Notes: generated by a model not told the origin, from the sequence alone. Shown: positions 7,369-16,900, numbered from the stretch's first letter. The stretch is DNA of 64,000 nucleotides from Rossellomorea sp036867415 (GCF_036867415.1 NZ_JBAJHU010000002.1:248001-312000); one strand, 5' to 3'. Translations and numbers: made by a program.

Positions 7369-8462
7369 CTCTGTTCCTCTTTCATTGTTAATTTTCCCGA
7401 AAACCAGGCTATAGTTGTTTTACGGATTTCATCTAACTTGTAATTGCATACATGACCTTCATGCTCATACTCCACAAGATGCTTTTCCGAAGATATATTA
7501 TCAAATAACCGTGAAAATTCTTCATTAGTGATCATCATGTCCTTTTTTCCGTAAAAGACAAGCACAGGAGCATGGTAGTTAATGCTGTCGAATTTAGGGA
7601 TGGATCTCTCTGTTTCCTCTTCATTTTTGTCATCGACAATGCAGGAACATTCCATGCGATTCATGAAATACCCCGGCATATTCATCCGCTCCAACTCCAC
7701 AGCCGGGCTGACCACAACGGCTTTCGCCACATTCTTATTCGAACTTCCATACAACACCCAGGAAGCAGCCAGGCTCGTTCCGAACAGATAGACAGGAAGA
7801 TCATATGTCTCACTTGCAAAATCGATGAGGTGATGTATGAAGCTTTCCCATCTCACCCTTGTTCCGATGACATCATTCAGCAAGAAGGTTTCTCCCTGAC
7901 CAGGCCCGTCAAAACTCATTGTGATGAACCCTTTCTGCACAAACTCCATTTCATACTTATAGAGTTCTTCTTTGGATGAGTCGATTGGGTTGACGATGAT
8001 GATGACGCCTTGTGGATTGTCCGGGACCCGGATTCTGCCTGAGCAGAAGCTTTGATCTTGAAGTACAAGTGTCTTGTATGTTGTTGGAATGTCTGATAAA
8101 GAGTCTGCTTTATTCATGAATTGCAGGCATTTTTTATACCAATGAATCTTTTCCCGTGAATACTTAGGATCGATCCAGTAATTGAGGTTGTAATAGAGAG
8201 CCGTTTGCCGATAGGCTTCTTCTGCCTCGGTATAGTTACGCTGCGACTCAAATTCTCCTGCTTTCCTTTCTTTTTCTTCCGCGAGTTTTGCCCATGTATT
8301 CTGCCATCCTTCAAGTGAATTCAAGTTGGCGCGGGCTTTTGTCAAGTCGTCCTTGTCCAATCCGTGGACAATCCACCTCTCCCAGAAGACATCGAATAGT
8401 CTTGCCGTTTTCAGCGTTCGCTTAATGGTTTTCAAGATAGTATCCGGGTCCATCGTTTTCAC
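7365..8462 (-). CDS. Alpha/beta hydrolase (FrsA/esterase-like) in a partner-switch operon
   Basis: A 365-residue protein. The N-terminal 120 or so residues are helical and charged; the C-terminal part is an alpha/beta hydrolase fold. Visible landmarks are the SFDGPGQGET oxyanion-type loop (about 190), the nucleophile elbow FGTSLAAS (about 230), YGKKDMM carrying the acid residue (about 310) and HEGHVCN carrying the histidine (about 340). The elbow is G-T-S-L-A, so the usual last Gly of GxSxG is Ala. The architecture (helical cap, then hydrolase) is like FrsA/YcjY-type enzymes. It starts with GTG 8462 after AAAGGAGTG and overlaps the next gene by 4 bases. Substrate unknown; its presence among signalling genes is unusual. 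Confidence 0.78.
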   Translation of the reverse strand: MKTMDPDTILKTIKRTLKTARLFDVFWERWIVHGLDKDDLTKARANLNSLEGWQNTWAKLAEEKERKAGEFESQRNYTEAEEAYRQTALYYNLNYWIDPKYSREKIHWYKKCLQFMNKADSLSDIPTTYKTLVLQDQSFCSGRIRVPDNPQGVIIIVNPIDSSKEELYKYEMEFVQKGFITMSFDGPGQGETFLLNDVIGTRVRWESFIHHLIDFASETYDLPVYLFGTSLAASWVLYGSSNKNVAKAVVVSPAVELERMNMPGYFMNRMECSCIVDDKNEEETERSIPKFDSINYHAPVLVFYGKKDMMITNEEFSRLFDNISSEKHLVEYEHEGHVCNYKLDEIRKTTIAWFSGKLTMKEEQR

Positions 8463-8508
8463 ATTTGTTCACTCCTTTTTGTATAAGAACTGGTATAGGC
8501 TTCGGTTC

Positions 8509-9444
8509 CTATCCCGTTTGATTTAATTTCCCTGAAGGTTCCCCCCGATTGAAGGACAAAATGATCGTTGAACCTTCTGATGTTGTATATAAGGAAACCT
8601 GCTTCGACATTTTCATCATCAGTGTGAACCCCTGTCCCATCGATTTCTTTGTCGAGTAGCCTGCGAGCAGGGTCGTCTTTGGCAGTTCTTTGAGGGAAAA
8701 TCCAGGCCCTCGGTCCTCTATAATAAAGCGAATCTCGTTTTGATCTTCATCTTCGACCAGCGTCATTTTTCCTTCTTCTCCGTGCTTGATCGTGTTGGTG
8801 ATCGCTTCAGACAATACCAGGAGCCAGCTCATAATGGTGGAATCACTGTAGCCCATCGCTTCAAGGCTGTCTTTCGCCAGATGGCGGCAGCTCGGTATGT
8901 CGGCAAGCTTCTTAATCGTTCCTTGACAGAACACCCTGCCTTTTTTAAAACCGTTGAGTTCCTGTTCCGATATAAGAAGGAATTTCCCTTGTGTCGATGC
9001 CATGATGACATCGCGGTACACCTTCCACTTCTCCCATTCCGGATGTTTCTGCTCTGAAATGGGTTCTATTGTGGTGAAAATGTCCTTTTTATATATCTCA
9101 TGTGCTTTCAACATCGCATTTTGAAGGTCAGATTTGACGTCCAGCTTTAAGATTTGTTCCCTGATATCCCGGCGTTGATCTGCCCATTTCAACATCAGCT
9201 CGCTTAAATAAAGGAAGAACTCGTGGTCCTCATCATTTTCTTCACATGCTGCACATGATAGTGAGGAATAGAAAATCTCATCGCCTGCTGCAGCTTCAAG
9301 TCCTGCGTAATGACATAGTTTCTTGGCGAGAAAACCCCTTTTCGTCCGGTAGTTCACCTCTCTGTAAGACAGCTCCAAGGGAAGAGACGGGGGCTTATTA
9401 TTTTTTGTTGAGTCTTTAAATACCTTATCAATCAGCCGTCTCAA
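8509..9444 (-). CDS. Anti-sigma/RsbW-type ATPase (HATPase_c) with long N-terminal domain
   Basis: A 311-residue protein. Residues about 190-305 form a GHKL ATPase with N-box SEAITNTIKHG, G1 box EDRGPGFS and a glycine-rich lid GYSTKKSMGQGFTLM, as in SpoIIAB/RsbW serine kinases. The first 190 residues are an unfamiliar domain with several Cys residues (SCAACEE, about residues 55-61) that could be sensory. The start is TTG 9444, five bases after AAGGGGGAG and 12 bases after the SDR stop. With two phosphorylatable STAS proteins and a PP2C phosphatase downstream, it is the expected kinase/anchor of the switch. The controlled factor is not identified; no sigma factor gene lies in the window. Confidence 0.85.
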   Translation of the reverse strand: MRRLIDKVFKDSTKNNKPPSLPLELSYREVNYRTKRGFLAKKLCHYAGLEAAAGDEIFYSSLSCAACEENDEDHEFFLYLSELMLKWADQRRDIREQILKLDVKSDLQNAMLKAHEIYKKDIFTTIEPISEQKHPEWEKWKVYRDVIMASTQGKFLLISEQELNGFKKGRVFCQGTIKKLADIPSCRHLAKDSLEAMGYSDSTIMSWLLVLSEAITNTIKHGEEGKMTLVEDEDQNEIRFIIEDRGPGFSLKELPKTTLLAGYSTKKSMGQGFTLMMKMSKQVSLYTTSEGSTIILSFNRGEPSGKLNQTG

Positions 9445-9456
9445 TATCGCTCCCCC

Positions 9457-10158
9457 TTAAAGAATGCCGAGCGGCGGCATGATGGTGATTTCATCGACGT
9501 ATGCGCCATCCGGCTGAGTGATCAATGCCAGCAAATGCTTGGCAACAACTTCAGCAGGAATCATTGCGCTCATATCCGGTCTCGGCTCGATGTTTTCCCA
9601 GAAGCTACTGCTGACGGCACCTGGAAGCACGGCTGTTACTTGTACTCCATGCTGTCTCAGTTCTGCCTGCATCACCTTGGTTAATCCAAGCAAGCCGAAT
9701 TTTGAGGCGGAGTATCCTCCGCAACCGGGCAGCGCCGTTGTTCCGGCAATCGATACTAAATTGAGAATATGTCCTTTTCGCTCTTGCACCATGTGTTTCC
9801 CGATATATTTAGAAGTAAGAAATGACCCGCGCAAATTGGTTGAAATCATCTGATCAAACTCTTCGACAGAGGAATCAAGGATGCTTTCAAACACGCCTAC
9901 TCCGGCACTGTTGATAAGTACATCAATACGGCCGAAATGCTCGATTGCCTTACGGACAAAATCTTGAATTGATTGTTCATCCGTCACGTCCAGAGGGACT
10001 TCAAGCAGGTTTCCTTTTCTTTCTTCTTGATTACTCCTGCTTCCCAGTACTAGATTCGCTCCCTCTTTCTCAAGCAGGAAAGCCGTTTCTCGGCCGATTC
10101 CTTTACTGGAACCTGTGATCACGATCGTTTTTCCAGTTAACCGTCCCTTATGCTCCAT
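9457..10158 (-). CDS. Short-chain dehydrogenase/reductase, candidate pterin (sepiapterin-type) reductase
   Basis: A 233-residue classical SDR. The NAD(P)-binding motif is TGSSKGIG (about residues 14-21), followed by NSAG (about 80) and the catalytic Ser-Tyr-Lys set in SIAGTTALPG and YSASK (about 130-150). The start is ATG 10158 (MEHKGRL); the longer open frame upstream lies inside the PTPS gene. The ATG overlaps the end of the PTPS gene by 11 bases. By sequence alone it is a general SDR. Its position directly after folE and a PTPS gene suggests the third step of a tetrahydrobiopterin-like pathway (sepiapterin reductase role). That is inference from context. Confidence 0.85.
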   Translation of the reverse strand: MEHKGRLTGKTIVITGSSKGIGRETAFLLEKEGANLVLGSRSNQEERKGNLLEVPLDVTDEQSIQDFVRKAIEHFGRIDVLINSAGVGVFESILDSSVEEFDQMISTNLRGSFLTSKYIGKHMVQERKGHILNLVSIAGTTALPGCGGYSASKFGLLGLTKVMQAELRQHGVQVTAVLPGAVSSSFWENIEPRPDMSAMIPAEVVAKHLLALITQPDGAYVDEITIMPPLGIL

Positions 10159-10981
10159 ACTGCAGATCCTCTTCAGGTCCGTAATATTCGAAGTAATTCT
10201 TTTCCGTTTCATAAAGACCGATCTTATACAGGTTTGATAGTTTCGGAGACAACAGATCCCAGATGACAACCGCTACATTTTCAGACGTTGGATTCAAATG
10301 CTTAAACTCTTCTGTGTCTAAGTTAAGATGCTTATGATCGAATTTCTTCATGATTTCTTTCTCTACCACTTCATCAATGTCTGCAAGATTTGCAATCATT
10401 CCGGTTACCGGATCAGGCTTCCCGTTTACGGTGACTTCCAAATAATAATTATGGCCGTGTCCATATGGGTTGTTGCACTTTCCGAAGATCTCCCGATTTT
10501 CTTCGCTGCTCAGCTGCTCGCTATGCAGGCGGTGTGCGGTACAGAAATGATACTTGCGTGTTAATCGGACCATTTGTTCTTCCTCCTTTTCGGAATATAA
10601 AAAGTTGTTTTCATGCAGACGAATTTTGTGAAGCTCGCAGTGATCGATTTTTCCATCTAAAGAATTCCAAATATAAGTGACGATATTTTCGGTCGTAGGT
10701 ATATTCTCTTCGAAATGATCGTTCTCTTTGTTTAAAAATTTCCCATCTAGATGTTCGGCGACGAAGGACTTCACTACTTTGTCAATGTCTGTGATGTTTA
10801 CGACGATCCCGGATTCTCTGTTAAGCTTTCCTTTCACCATGACTTCCAGGGTGTAATCATGTCCGTGGCCATTCGGATTGCTGCAAGGACCGAAAACGTC
10901 CCGGTTCTTCTCTTCGCTCCACTCTTCAATCCGGTAGGAATGAAGTGCAGAGAAATATAATTTTCTAGATAGATATAACAT
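10148..10981 (-). CDS. Tandem 6-pyruvoyl-tetrahydropterin synthase (two PTPS domains)
   Basis: A 277-residue protein made of two complete PTPS-fold domains (about 1-133 and 137-277); ordinary PTPS/QueD proteins have one. Domain 2 has the Zn ligands (AHRLH and GHGHNY), the catalytic Cys in IFGKCNNPYGHGHNY, and the Asp-His pair in FDHKHLN. This pattern is much closer to animal biopterin-type PTPS than to QueD, whose Cys lies in a CxxLHGH context. Domain 1 keeps a Cys and GHGHDY but has LDGKFLN where domain 2 has FDHKHLN, so the catalytic His appears to be Gly. Domain 1 may therefore be structural or altered in chemistry. It follows folE by 14 bases with RBS AGGAGGG. Confidence 0.9.
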   Translation of the reverse strand: MLYLSRKLYFSALHSYRIEEWSEEKNRDVFGPCSNPNGHGHDYTLEVMVKGKLNRESGIVVNITDIDKVVKSFVAEHLDGKFLNKENDHFEENIPTTENIVTYIWNSLDGKIDHCELHKIRLHENNFLYSEKEEEQMVRLTRKYHFCTAHRLHSEQLSSEENREIFGKCNNPYGHGHNYYLEVTVNGKPDPVTGMIANLADIDEVVEKEIMKKFDHKHLNLDTEEFKHLNPTSENVAVVIWDLLSPKLSNLYKIGLYETEKNYFEYYGPEEDLQYGA

Positions 10982-10995
10982 AAATATCCCTCCTA

Positions 10996-11565
10996 TTAAT
11001 CTCTCGCCAGCGCCCGCTCAAACTCCTCAACCAGCGCATCATTGTTTTTGAAAGCACCCTTCTTGATCGTCGTAACTGTCGAACTTCCCGGCTTTTTCAC
11101 CCCGCGTGCACACATGCACAGATGCTGTCCTTCCACGCTGACGATGACTCCTTCCGGCTGAAGGACATTCATGATGGCGTTGGCCATTTGCTGGGTCATC
11201 CGCTCCTGCACCTGCGGGCGTTTGGAGATCAGCTCTACCAGTCTCGCAAATTTGCTTAAACCGACGACCTGTCCATTCGGGATGTAGCCGATATGCGCTT
11301 TACCGAAGAAAGGGATGAGGTGATGTTCACAGAATGTGTAGTAATTGATGTCCTTTACTACGACCATTCCTTCATACTCTTCTTCGAATGTGGTCGTCAA
11401 TGCGATTTCAGGATCGACACCGACTCCTTCAAATACTTCCCTGTACATTTTCGCTACGCGTTTCGGTGTATCGAGTAACCCTTCACGGTTTGTATCTTCA
11501 CCAAGCAAATCCAGAATAGCTCTTACGTGATCCTCTAATAATCCTGTCTGCATTTCAATTGTCAT
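10996..11565 (-). CDS. folE: GTP cyclohydrolase I
   Basis: A 189-residue type I GTP cyclohydrolase of normal length, converting GTP to 7,8-dihydroneopterin triphosphate, the entry to folate and biopterin synthesis. Conserved features are CEHHLIPFFGKAHIGY (Zn-binding Cys and catalytic His, about residues 77-92) and QHLCMCARGVKKPGS (second Zn Cys). It is the first gene after the c-di-GMP riboswitch terminator, with RBS AGGAGG before ATG 11565. It lies next to PTPS and SDR genes and not next to folB/folP/folK genes, so a dedicated pterin product is more likely than general folate supply. Confidence 0.95.
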   Translation of the reverse strand: MTIEMQTGLLEDHVRAILDLLGEDTNREGLLDTPKRVAKMYREVFEGVGVDPEIALTTTFEEEYEGMVVVKDINYYTFCEHHLIPFFGKAHIGYIPNGQVVGLSKFARLVELISKRPQVQERMTQQMANAIMNVLQPEGVIVSVEGQHLCMCARGVKKPGSSTVTTIKKGAFKNNDALVEEFERALARD

Positions 11566-11592
11566 AGTTAATTCCTCCTAGTTAATATATAT

Positions 11593-11623
11593 AAAAAGAC
11601 CCGCCAAAAAGATTGGCGGGTCT
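11593..11623 (-). terminator. Intrinsic terminator of the c-di-GMP riboswitch
   Basis: On the minus strand, GACCCGCCA and TGGCGGGTC form a 9-bp GC-rich stem with a loop ATCTTTT, followed by five T residues. It sits 28 bases upstream of the folE start and downstream of the aptamer, where a transcriptional riboswitch would place its expression platform. Confidence 0.9.
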
Positions 11624-11765
11624 GCTTGAATAAGAGTAGCATTTTTCACCTACTCTTCCCTAAACGTCTCCAATCCTTTTCGGTAACCCGGCGATCGTAG
11701 CTGAAGCAGCCTTAGACCCGTAGCTTTGCGTCCTTATCTTTCAATAAGTTTGCCATTATCGAAGG
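11593..11765 (-). ncRNA. Cyclic di-GMP-I (GEMM-I) riboswitch upstream of folE
   Basis: The aptamer (about 11765 down to 11675) shows the class-I core in order: GGCAAAC, a CTTAT/ATAAG stem closed by a GAAA tetraloop, the hallmark GGACGCAAAGC, ACGGGTCTAAGG, a variable stem, and GCCGGGTTACCG. A P1-like helix can form from CCTTCG (11765-11760) and CGAAAAGG (11682-11675, with AA bulged). The expression platform is the terminator at 11593-11623. AAAAGGATTGG (11680-11670), overlapping the P1 3' strand, can pair over 11 bases with CCAATCTTTTT (11616-11606) inside the terminator, giving a plausible antiterminator. It starts 7 bases after the PilZ stop codon, so readthrough from the upstream c-di-GMP genes is also controlled by it. 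Confidence 0.93.
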
Positions 11766-11771
11766 TACACA

Positions 11772-12140
11772 TTATGATTCGTTTTCTTTGACCAGAAGCT
11801 TAAGGTCTTCTGTAATCAATTCCTCAAGATTTTCCTCTTTCACGAACTCTACGCCATACAGGAAGCCTTCGCCGTTAAGCTTTTGCCAAACGAGGATGCC
11901 GGAAGCGACTATAATCCCTTGATAAAGAGTAAACTCCAATCGGACCGTCACCTTTTGCTCAACAGGTATATCAAATGAAGAGCTTAGTTTGCATCCATGA
12001 GGACTGATATCAACCAGTTCCCCTTCTCCTTTTCCTGTATTGATCCTGATATGCTCGACGCCGACAATGGATAGCGAGCATGGAATCGGCTGTGGAAACG
12101 TATAACGATACGATTCCTCCCTTTTAAAGATCATGGGCAT
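11772..12140 (-). CDS. PilZ-domain c-di-GMP-binding protein
   Basis: A 122-residue protein with a single PilZ domain. It has a C-terminal part matching the ISPHGCKL block (about residues 45-52; family pattern D/NxSxxG) and YGVEF near the end. The N-terminal KREESYRY stretch (about 6-13) stands for the family's RxxxR arginine motif, but its exact spacing is degenerate here (KRE..R), so c-di-GMP affinity should be tested. Its ATG overlaps the stop of the GGDEF gene (a second ATG at 12134 has better RBS spacing from TAGGAG). The next element downstream is the c-di-GMP riboswitch, so synthesis, protein sensing and RNA sensing of one messenger are adjacent. Confidence 0.83.
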   Translation of the reverse strand: MPMIFKREESYRYTFPQPIPCSLSIVGVEHIRINTGKGEGELVDISPHGCKLSSSFDIPVEQKVTVRLEFTLYQGIIVASGILVWQKLNGEGFLYGVEFVKEENLEELITEDLKLLVKENES

Positions 12141-13858
12141 ATACTCCTACTATCGGTTATTTCTTCTTGTTTGTAAAGATGGTAATTATTTCTTCCTTTT
12201 TCTTTCGCTTTATACAATGCTTCATCGGCATATTTTATGATTTCTTTATAGCTTTGTTCATATGGAGGGTAAAAAGCGATGCCAATCGAGGAAGTCGTGG
12301 TGAAAACATGCTCTTCTATCTCCCATTCTTCCTGCAGGCAGCCCATGATCCGCTGAGCGATTGGCAGAATCTCATCTTCCGCTTTCAATTCAGGGATCAG
12401 AAGAACAAATTCGTCCCCGGCAAATCGTGCAAGCACATCTTCTTCCCTCAAGCAAGACTGTACCCTTTCCGCAAATTTGACCAGCAATTGATCGCCAATG
12501 TCATGGCCCATCGTGTCATTTACCTTTTTGAACCTATCCAGATCCATGAATAGAACAGCGAGTTTCGTTTGAGTACGTCTTGCTTCATCCATCGCTTCCT
12601 TCAGTCTGCTAATAAAGAGAGTTCGATTCGGAAGACCAGTCAAATGATCATACAAAGCAAGCTTTCTTAATTTATCTTCATACAGTTTACGCTCGGAGAT
12701 GTCACGTCCTTCAGTAATGATGCGTACCATTTTCCCGCTTTCGTCAAATACAGGGGTCCCGACCGAATCAACCCAGACCCAATCCCCGTTTTTCTTGGCT
12801 GCCCTTATTTCGATTGACGCCGACTCTTCGGAATGAGTGATTTTATGGATGAGCAGATCGATTTTGTACATATCTTCCTGATGAAGGAAACATTTAATCG
12901 ATTTATTCAGATAATGATCCGGATCGATGTTCAGGATGTGCTGATGGGAAGGGGATGCGTAAAGGACAGTACCCTCGAGATCAAGCACTTTAATTAAATC
13001 GGATGAATGTTCGGCAATCAGACGGTATTTCTCTTCACTTTCCTGAAGCTGATTCTGCACTTTCTGCTGGATGGAGACATCTTTATAAATGACGACTGCT
13101 CCGCTCCACTTGCCGGAATCATCGTAAGTCGGGGAATAGGATGCCAGAACATCGACTAGCTTCCCTCCTTTGCATACACGTCTTGCCGTATGGGACGGGA
13201 TGCTTTCCCCCTCCCTTAAATGTGCCAGAATTTCTCTGATATCATCCCAATAACCCTCGGGGATGATCGTGATGCTCCTGTCATTGAACAGCTCTTCTTC
13301 CCTCCACCCCAACACTTCGGTGAACGCTTGATTTACATGGATAAAATCAGCATTTTCATCAATTGTATAGATAATGTCAGTCGTACTGTTCCACACAAGC
13401 TCCAGACGATTTTTCACAAACTCAATTTCTTTGTCTTTCATTCTGCGTTCCGTTATATTTCTCGCAATCGCGAGAATATGCGTACATTCTCCCGATTCTT
13501 TGAAAATAGGGGTCACCGTCGTTTCGAAATACATGGATTCTCTTGCAACATCAGAAGCTTCGCCGAATTGGAGACCAGGCATTTCCTCTTCATAGGTAAG
13601 CGGTCCTCCCTGTTGTATCGCTTCGTCGTACTTTGTGATCGCCAGCTTCGCAGTATGTTCATCGAGCACGTCAGACAAGTCCCCGCCAAAATCCTCATTC
13701 TTCAAGCCTGTAAATGTTTTCGCAGGATCATTGGCGAACATATATTGGTAGGAGCCATCCACTTTCACCTTTGATAGATACACCAGGTCAGAGATATTAT
13801 TAAAAAATTTGAGAAAAAGATCAATATTCGTAATAACTTCCAAGATTGGAGTATTCAT
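12131..13858 (-). CDS. Diguanylate cyclase with three PAS domains (PAS-PAS-PAS-GGDEF)
   Basis: A 575-residue protein. Three PAS/PAC units (about residues 10-140, 145-270 and 275-400, each ending in a DITER/DVSIQ/DISER-like PAC) precede a GGDEF domain (about 405-565). The domain starts with LALYDHLTGLPNRTLF, has the LDRFKKVNDTMGHDIGD block and the active-site loop FAGDEFVLL. AGDEF in place of GGDEF is found in active cyclases, so activity is likely. No membrane segment is seen, so the sensing is cytosolic. It is transcribed with the PilZ gene (overlap) and follows the large HK fusion after a 66-base gap, with AAGGGGAAA before ATG 13858. Confidence 0.92.
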   Translation of the reverse strand: MNTPILEVITNIDLFLKFFNNISDLVYLSKVKVDGSYQYMFANDPAKTFTGLKNEDFGGDLSDVLDEHTAKLAITKYDEAIQQGGPLTYEEEMPGLQFGEASDVARESMYFETTVTPIFKESGECTHILAIARNITERRMKDKEIEFVKNRLELVWNSTTDIIYTIDENADFIHVNQAFTEVLGWREEELFNDRSITIIPEGYWDDIREILAHLREGESIPSHTARRVCKGGKLVDVLASYSPTYDDSGKWSGAVVIYKDVSIQQKVQNQLQESEEKYRLIAEHSSDLIKVLDLEGTVLYASPSHQHILNIDPDHYLNKSIKCFLHQEDMYKIDLLIHKITHSEESASIEIRAAKKNGDWVWVDSVGTPVFDESGKMVRIITEGRDISERKLYEDKLRKLALYDHLTGLPNRTLFISRLKEAMDEARRTQTKLAVLFMDLDRFKKVNDTMGHDIGDQLLVKFAERVQSCLREEDVLARFAGDEFVLLIPELKAEDEILPIAQRIMGCLQEEWEIEEHVFTTTSSIGIAFYPPYEQSYKEIIKYADEALYKAKEKGRNNYHLYKQEEITDSRSICP

Positions 13859-13924
13859 TTTCTTATTTCCCCTTAACTAACATATTTCAAATCAGATTAC
13901 GAATGCATTGAACAATCAGGAATT

Positions 13925-16900
13925 CTACAAAGCTGGCAGAACGATTTTTACAGAGGTACCGATGTTCTCTTCGCTTTCGATTTCGATGCTCCCTTTATGC
14001 TGTTTGATGATGCGGAAGCAGAGCATCAGTCCCAATCCCGTCCCTTTTTCCTTGTTGCTATAAAAAGGTTCACCAAGCTTTTCGATTCGATCCTTACAAA
14101 TCCCAATCCCATTATCGATAACCCTGAAAACGATGTTTCCTGCTGATCTGCTGGCCAACACCTTAATGAGCCCCCCATTTGGCAATGCCTCGATACTGTT
14201 CTTCACTAAGTTTATCAACACTTGTTTAATCTGGTTCAGGTCACAGTTCAGATGACCGACATCCTCTTTCACATCCACTTCTATCTGCACATTCATAAGA
14301 TTGGCTTCCGAAGACAATAAAGTAATGACCTCTTTAATGAGCGTTTGTGGGTCTGTCACTTTCAGGTGGATTGGCTGTGGTTTTGCAAGAGACAGAAACT
14401 CCGCAACAATTTCTTCAATCCGCTCGAATTCTTCGAAAATAACACAGAAATAATCTTCCTTAATCAGCCCCTGCTGAAACAGTTGGATGAATCCCCTTAT
14501 GGAAGTAATGGGGTTCCTGATTTCATGCGCCACTCCAGCTGCCAGTTCTCCAACTACAGAGAGTTTTTCGGAGTCCCAAAGAAGTTTCTCTGCTTTCTTT
14601 TTTTCGGTTATATCCCTGCCTACCGCCACAATCTGATCGACTTCTCCATCTGCCCCCATTATAGGTGTAACGGAAGTTTCAAGCAGCATCCATTCACCAT
14701 TGGCATGGCCATAGCGGAATTCGACCTGGATCGGCTTCTTATGTGCAAGAATATACGTGAGGTTTTCAAACACATAAGGCTGGTCTTCTGGATGAAGGTA
14801 GTGGAATACGTTCAGCATTTCCGGCATCTTGCTGGCCCGATAACCTAGTACAGATTCATGAGAGGGAGAGGCATAGAGCAGATTGCCTTCCACGTCAATG
14901 ACGCTGATCAAGTCAGACATATTCTCAGCGATCAGCTTGTACTTTTGTTCACTCTCGCGCAAAGCTTCTTCTACTTTCTTTTGCTCAGTCATATCGATAC
15001 AGGAACAGATGACCTCTTCGACGATTCCACCTCTTTTAATGGCCCTGAGCTTTGCCACATAGTGAACATCATTGATGATACCTTCATAGGAGACATTCTC
15101 TTCGCCTTCCCACGCTTTTGCATAATGAGCGTGTTTTCTCGTAGCTTCCTTTTCATCCAGGATCTCAAACAGATCCTTCCCGACGACTTGGTCCGGTATC
15201 ATGCCGAATCGGTATAAAAGCTCCCCTTCACAGAATGTATGGACATAACGGTCGCCGACTTTTTTGTATTTAAGGGTCAGCCCCTCCTGGAGGCGGATTG
15301 TTTCGTGCAATTCCCTTCTTGCTTCGAGGACGAGTTCTTCTGCCCACATCCGTTCATTCAGTTCCTGGGAGATTCCGCTCTTCTTGACAATCTGCTGGAC
15401 TTCTTCCATCATTCCTTGCAGTTCAGTTGGTGGAAGCGGTCTGCAGAATAAGAAACCCTGCCCCTCATCGCAAAGATGCTGCTGCAAGAATACCAGTTGC
15501 TCCTGTGTCTCGATTCCTTCCGCTACAACATTTAGATTCAAGTGGTGGGCCATGGAAATAATCGTCTTGACGATCGTTTCATCGTTCGGATGGTTGTGAA
15601 GCTCCCTGACAAACGATTGATCGATTTTCAATGTATCCACCGGAAAACGTTTTAAATAGTTTAACGAACTGAAACCTGTTCCGAAATCATCGATGCTGAT
15701 CTTAACCCCTAACATTTTCAGTTTCTGAAGCGTTTTGATTGCGCGGTTTAAATCGGCCGTCATGCTTTCCGTGATTTCAAGTTCCAAATATTTTGCAGGT
15801 AACCCGGTATTTATGAGGACATTCTCAACGATTTTGACCAAATTGGTCTGGGAGAATTGCCTCGGGGACAAATTGACGGATACTGTCGTCTTCATCCCTT
15901 GTTTATGCCACTCCATATTCTGCCGGCAGGCTTCGTATAAGGCCCATTCACCGATCGGGATGATGAGTCCGGAGTCTTCCGCGATCGGAATGAATGTTCC
16001 AGGTGAAATCATGCCCCATTCTTTGTGGTCCCACCTCATCAGCGCTTCAAATCCGAGGATCATCCCTGTCTTCAGGCTGAGTTTCGGCTGGTAATACAAA
16101 ACTAGTTCTCGGCGGTCCAGAGCTTTATGAAGTTCAATTTCCATCTTCAGTGGATTCACTTTCTCATCCAACTGTGATGATGAAAAGAATTGAAACGTTT
16201 TGTTTACGCTTTTTTTTGCCTGATACATGGCAAAGTCTGCGTGTTTAATCAGTTCGTCCACTGTTTTTCCGTCTTCAGGAAAAAGACTGATTCCAATACT
16301 TGGCGAACAATAGAGTTCATAATGATTGATCATAAAGGGAGCTGCCAATGTTTCCTGTATAGCTTTCGCGGCTTCTTCCGTCGTATGGATATTCGCATTC
16401 GGCAAAATCATGATGAATTCGTCACCGCTTTGTCTGAAGAGAAGGTTTTCTGAACTGGATATTTCTTTTAACCGTAAAGCAACTTGTTTCAAGAGGAGGT
16501 CCCCGATATGGTGGCCCATGCTATCATTCACAATTTTGAAACGATCAAGATCGATGAACAGCACGGCAAGCTTTTCATTCAAAAAACCGGCGTGGTCTAT
16601 TTCTTCCTGCAGACGGTTTTCCATTTTGTAACGGTTGGGCAGGCCGGTCAGGTAATCATGAAATGCACGGTGCATGATGTCCTGCTCATATTTTTTGCGA
16701 TCCGAGATGTCTCGGTAGTTAACGACGATCCCTCTTACATTTTCATCTTCGAGCAAATTCGTTACATTCGCCTCACAATGAACGATCCGCCCGTCACGTG
16801 CAATCATCTGAAATTCTTCTTTTACCATCCCATTCGGATTCTGAAGGAGTTCCCCAAGCAGCCGCTTTGCCTTCTCTGCATCTTTCTCAGTCATATAATC

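Noticed and set aside
10148..10981. queD for queuosine synthesis
   Set aside because: The Cys motif is of the CNNPxGHGHNY type and not CxxLHGH, the protein is a tandem fusion, and no queC/queE/queF or preQ1 riboswitch is present.
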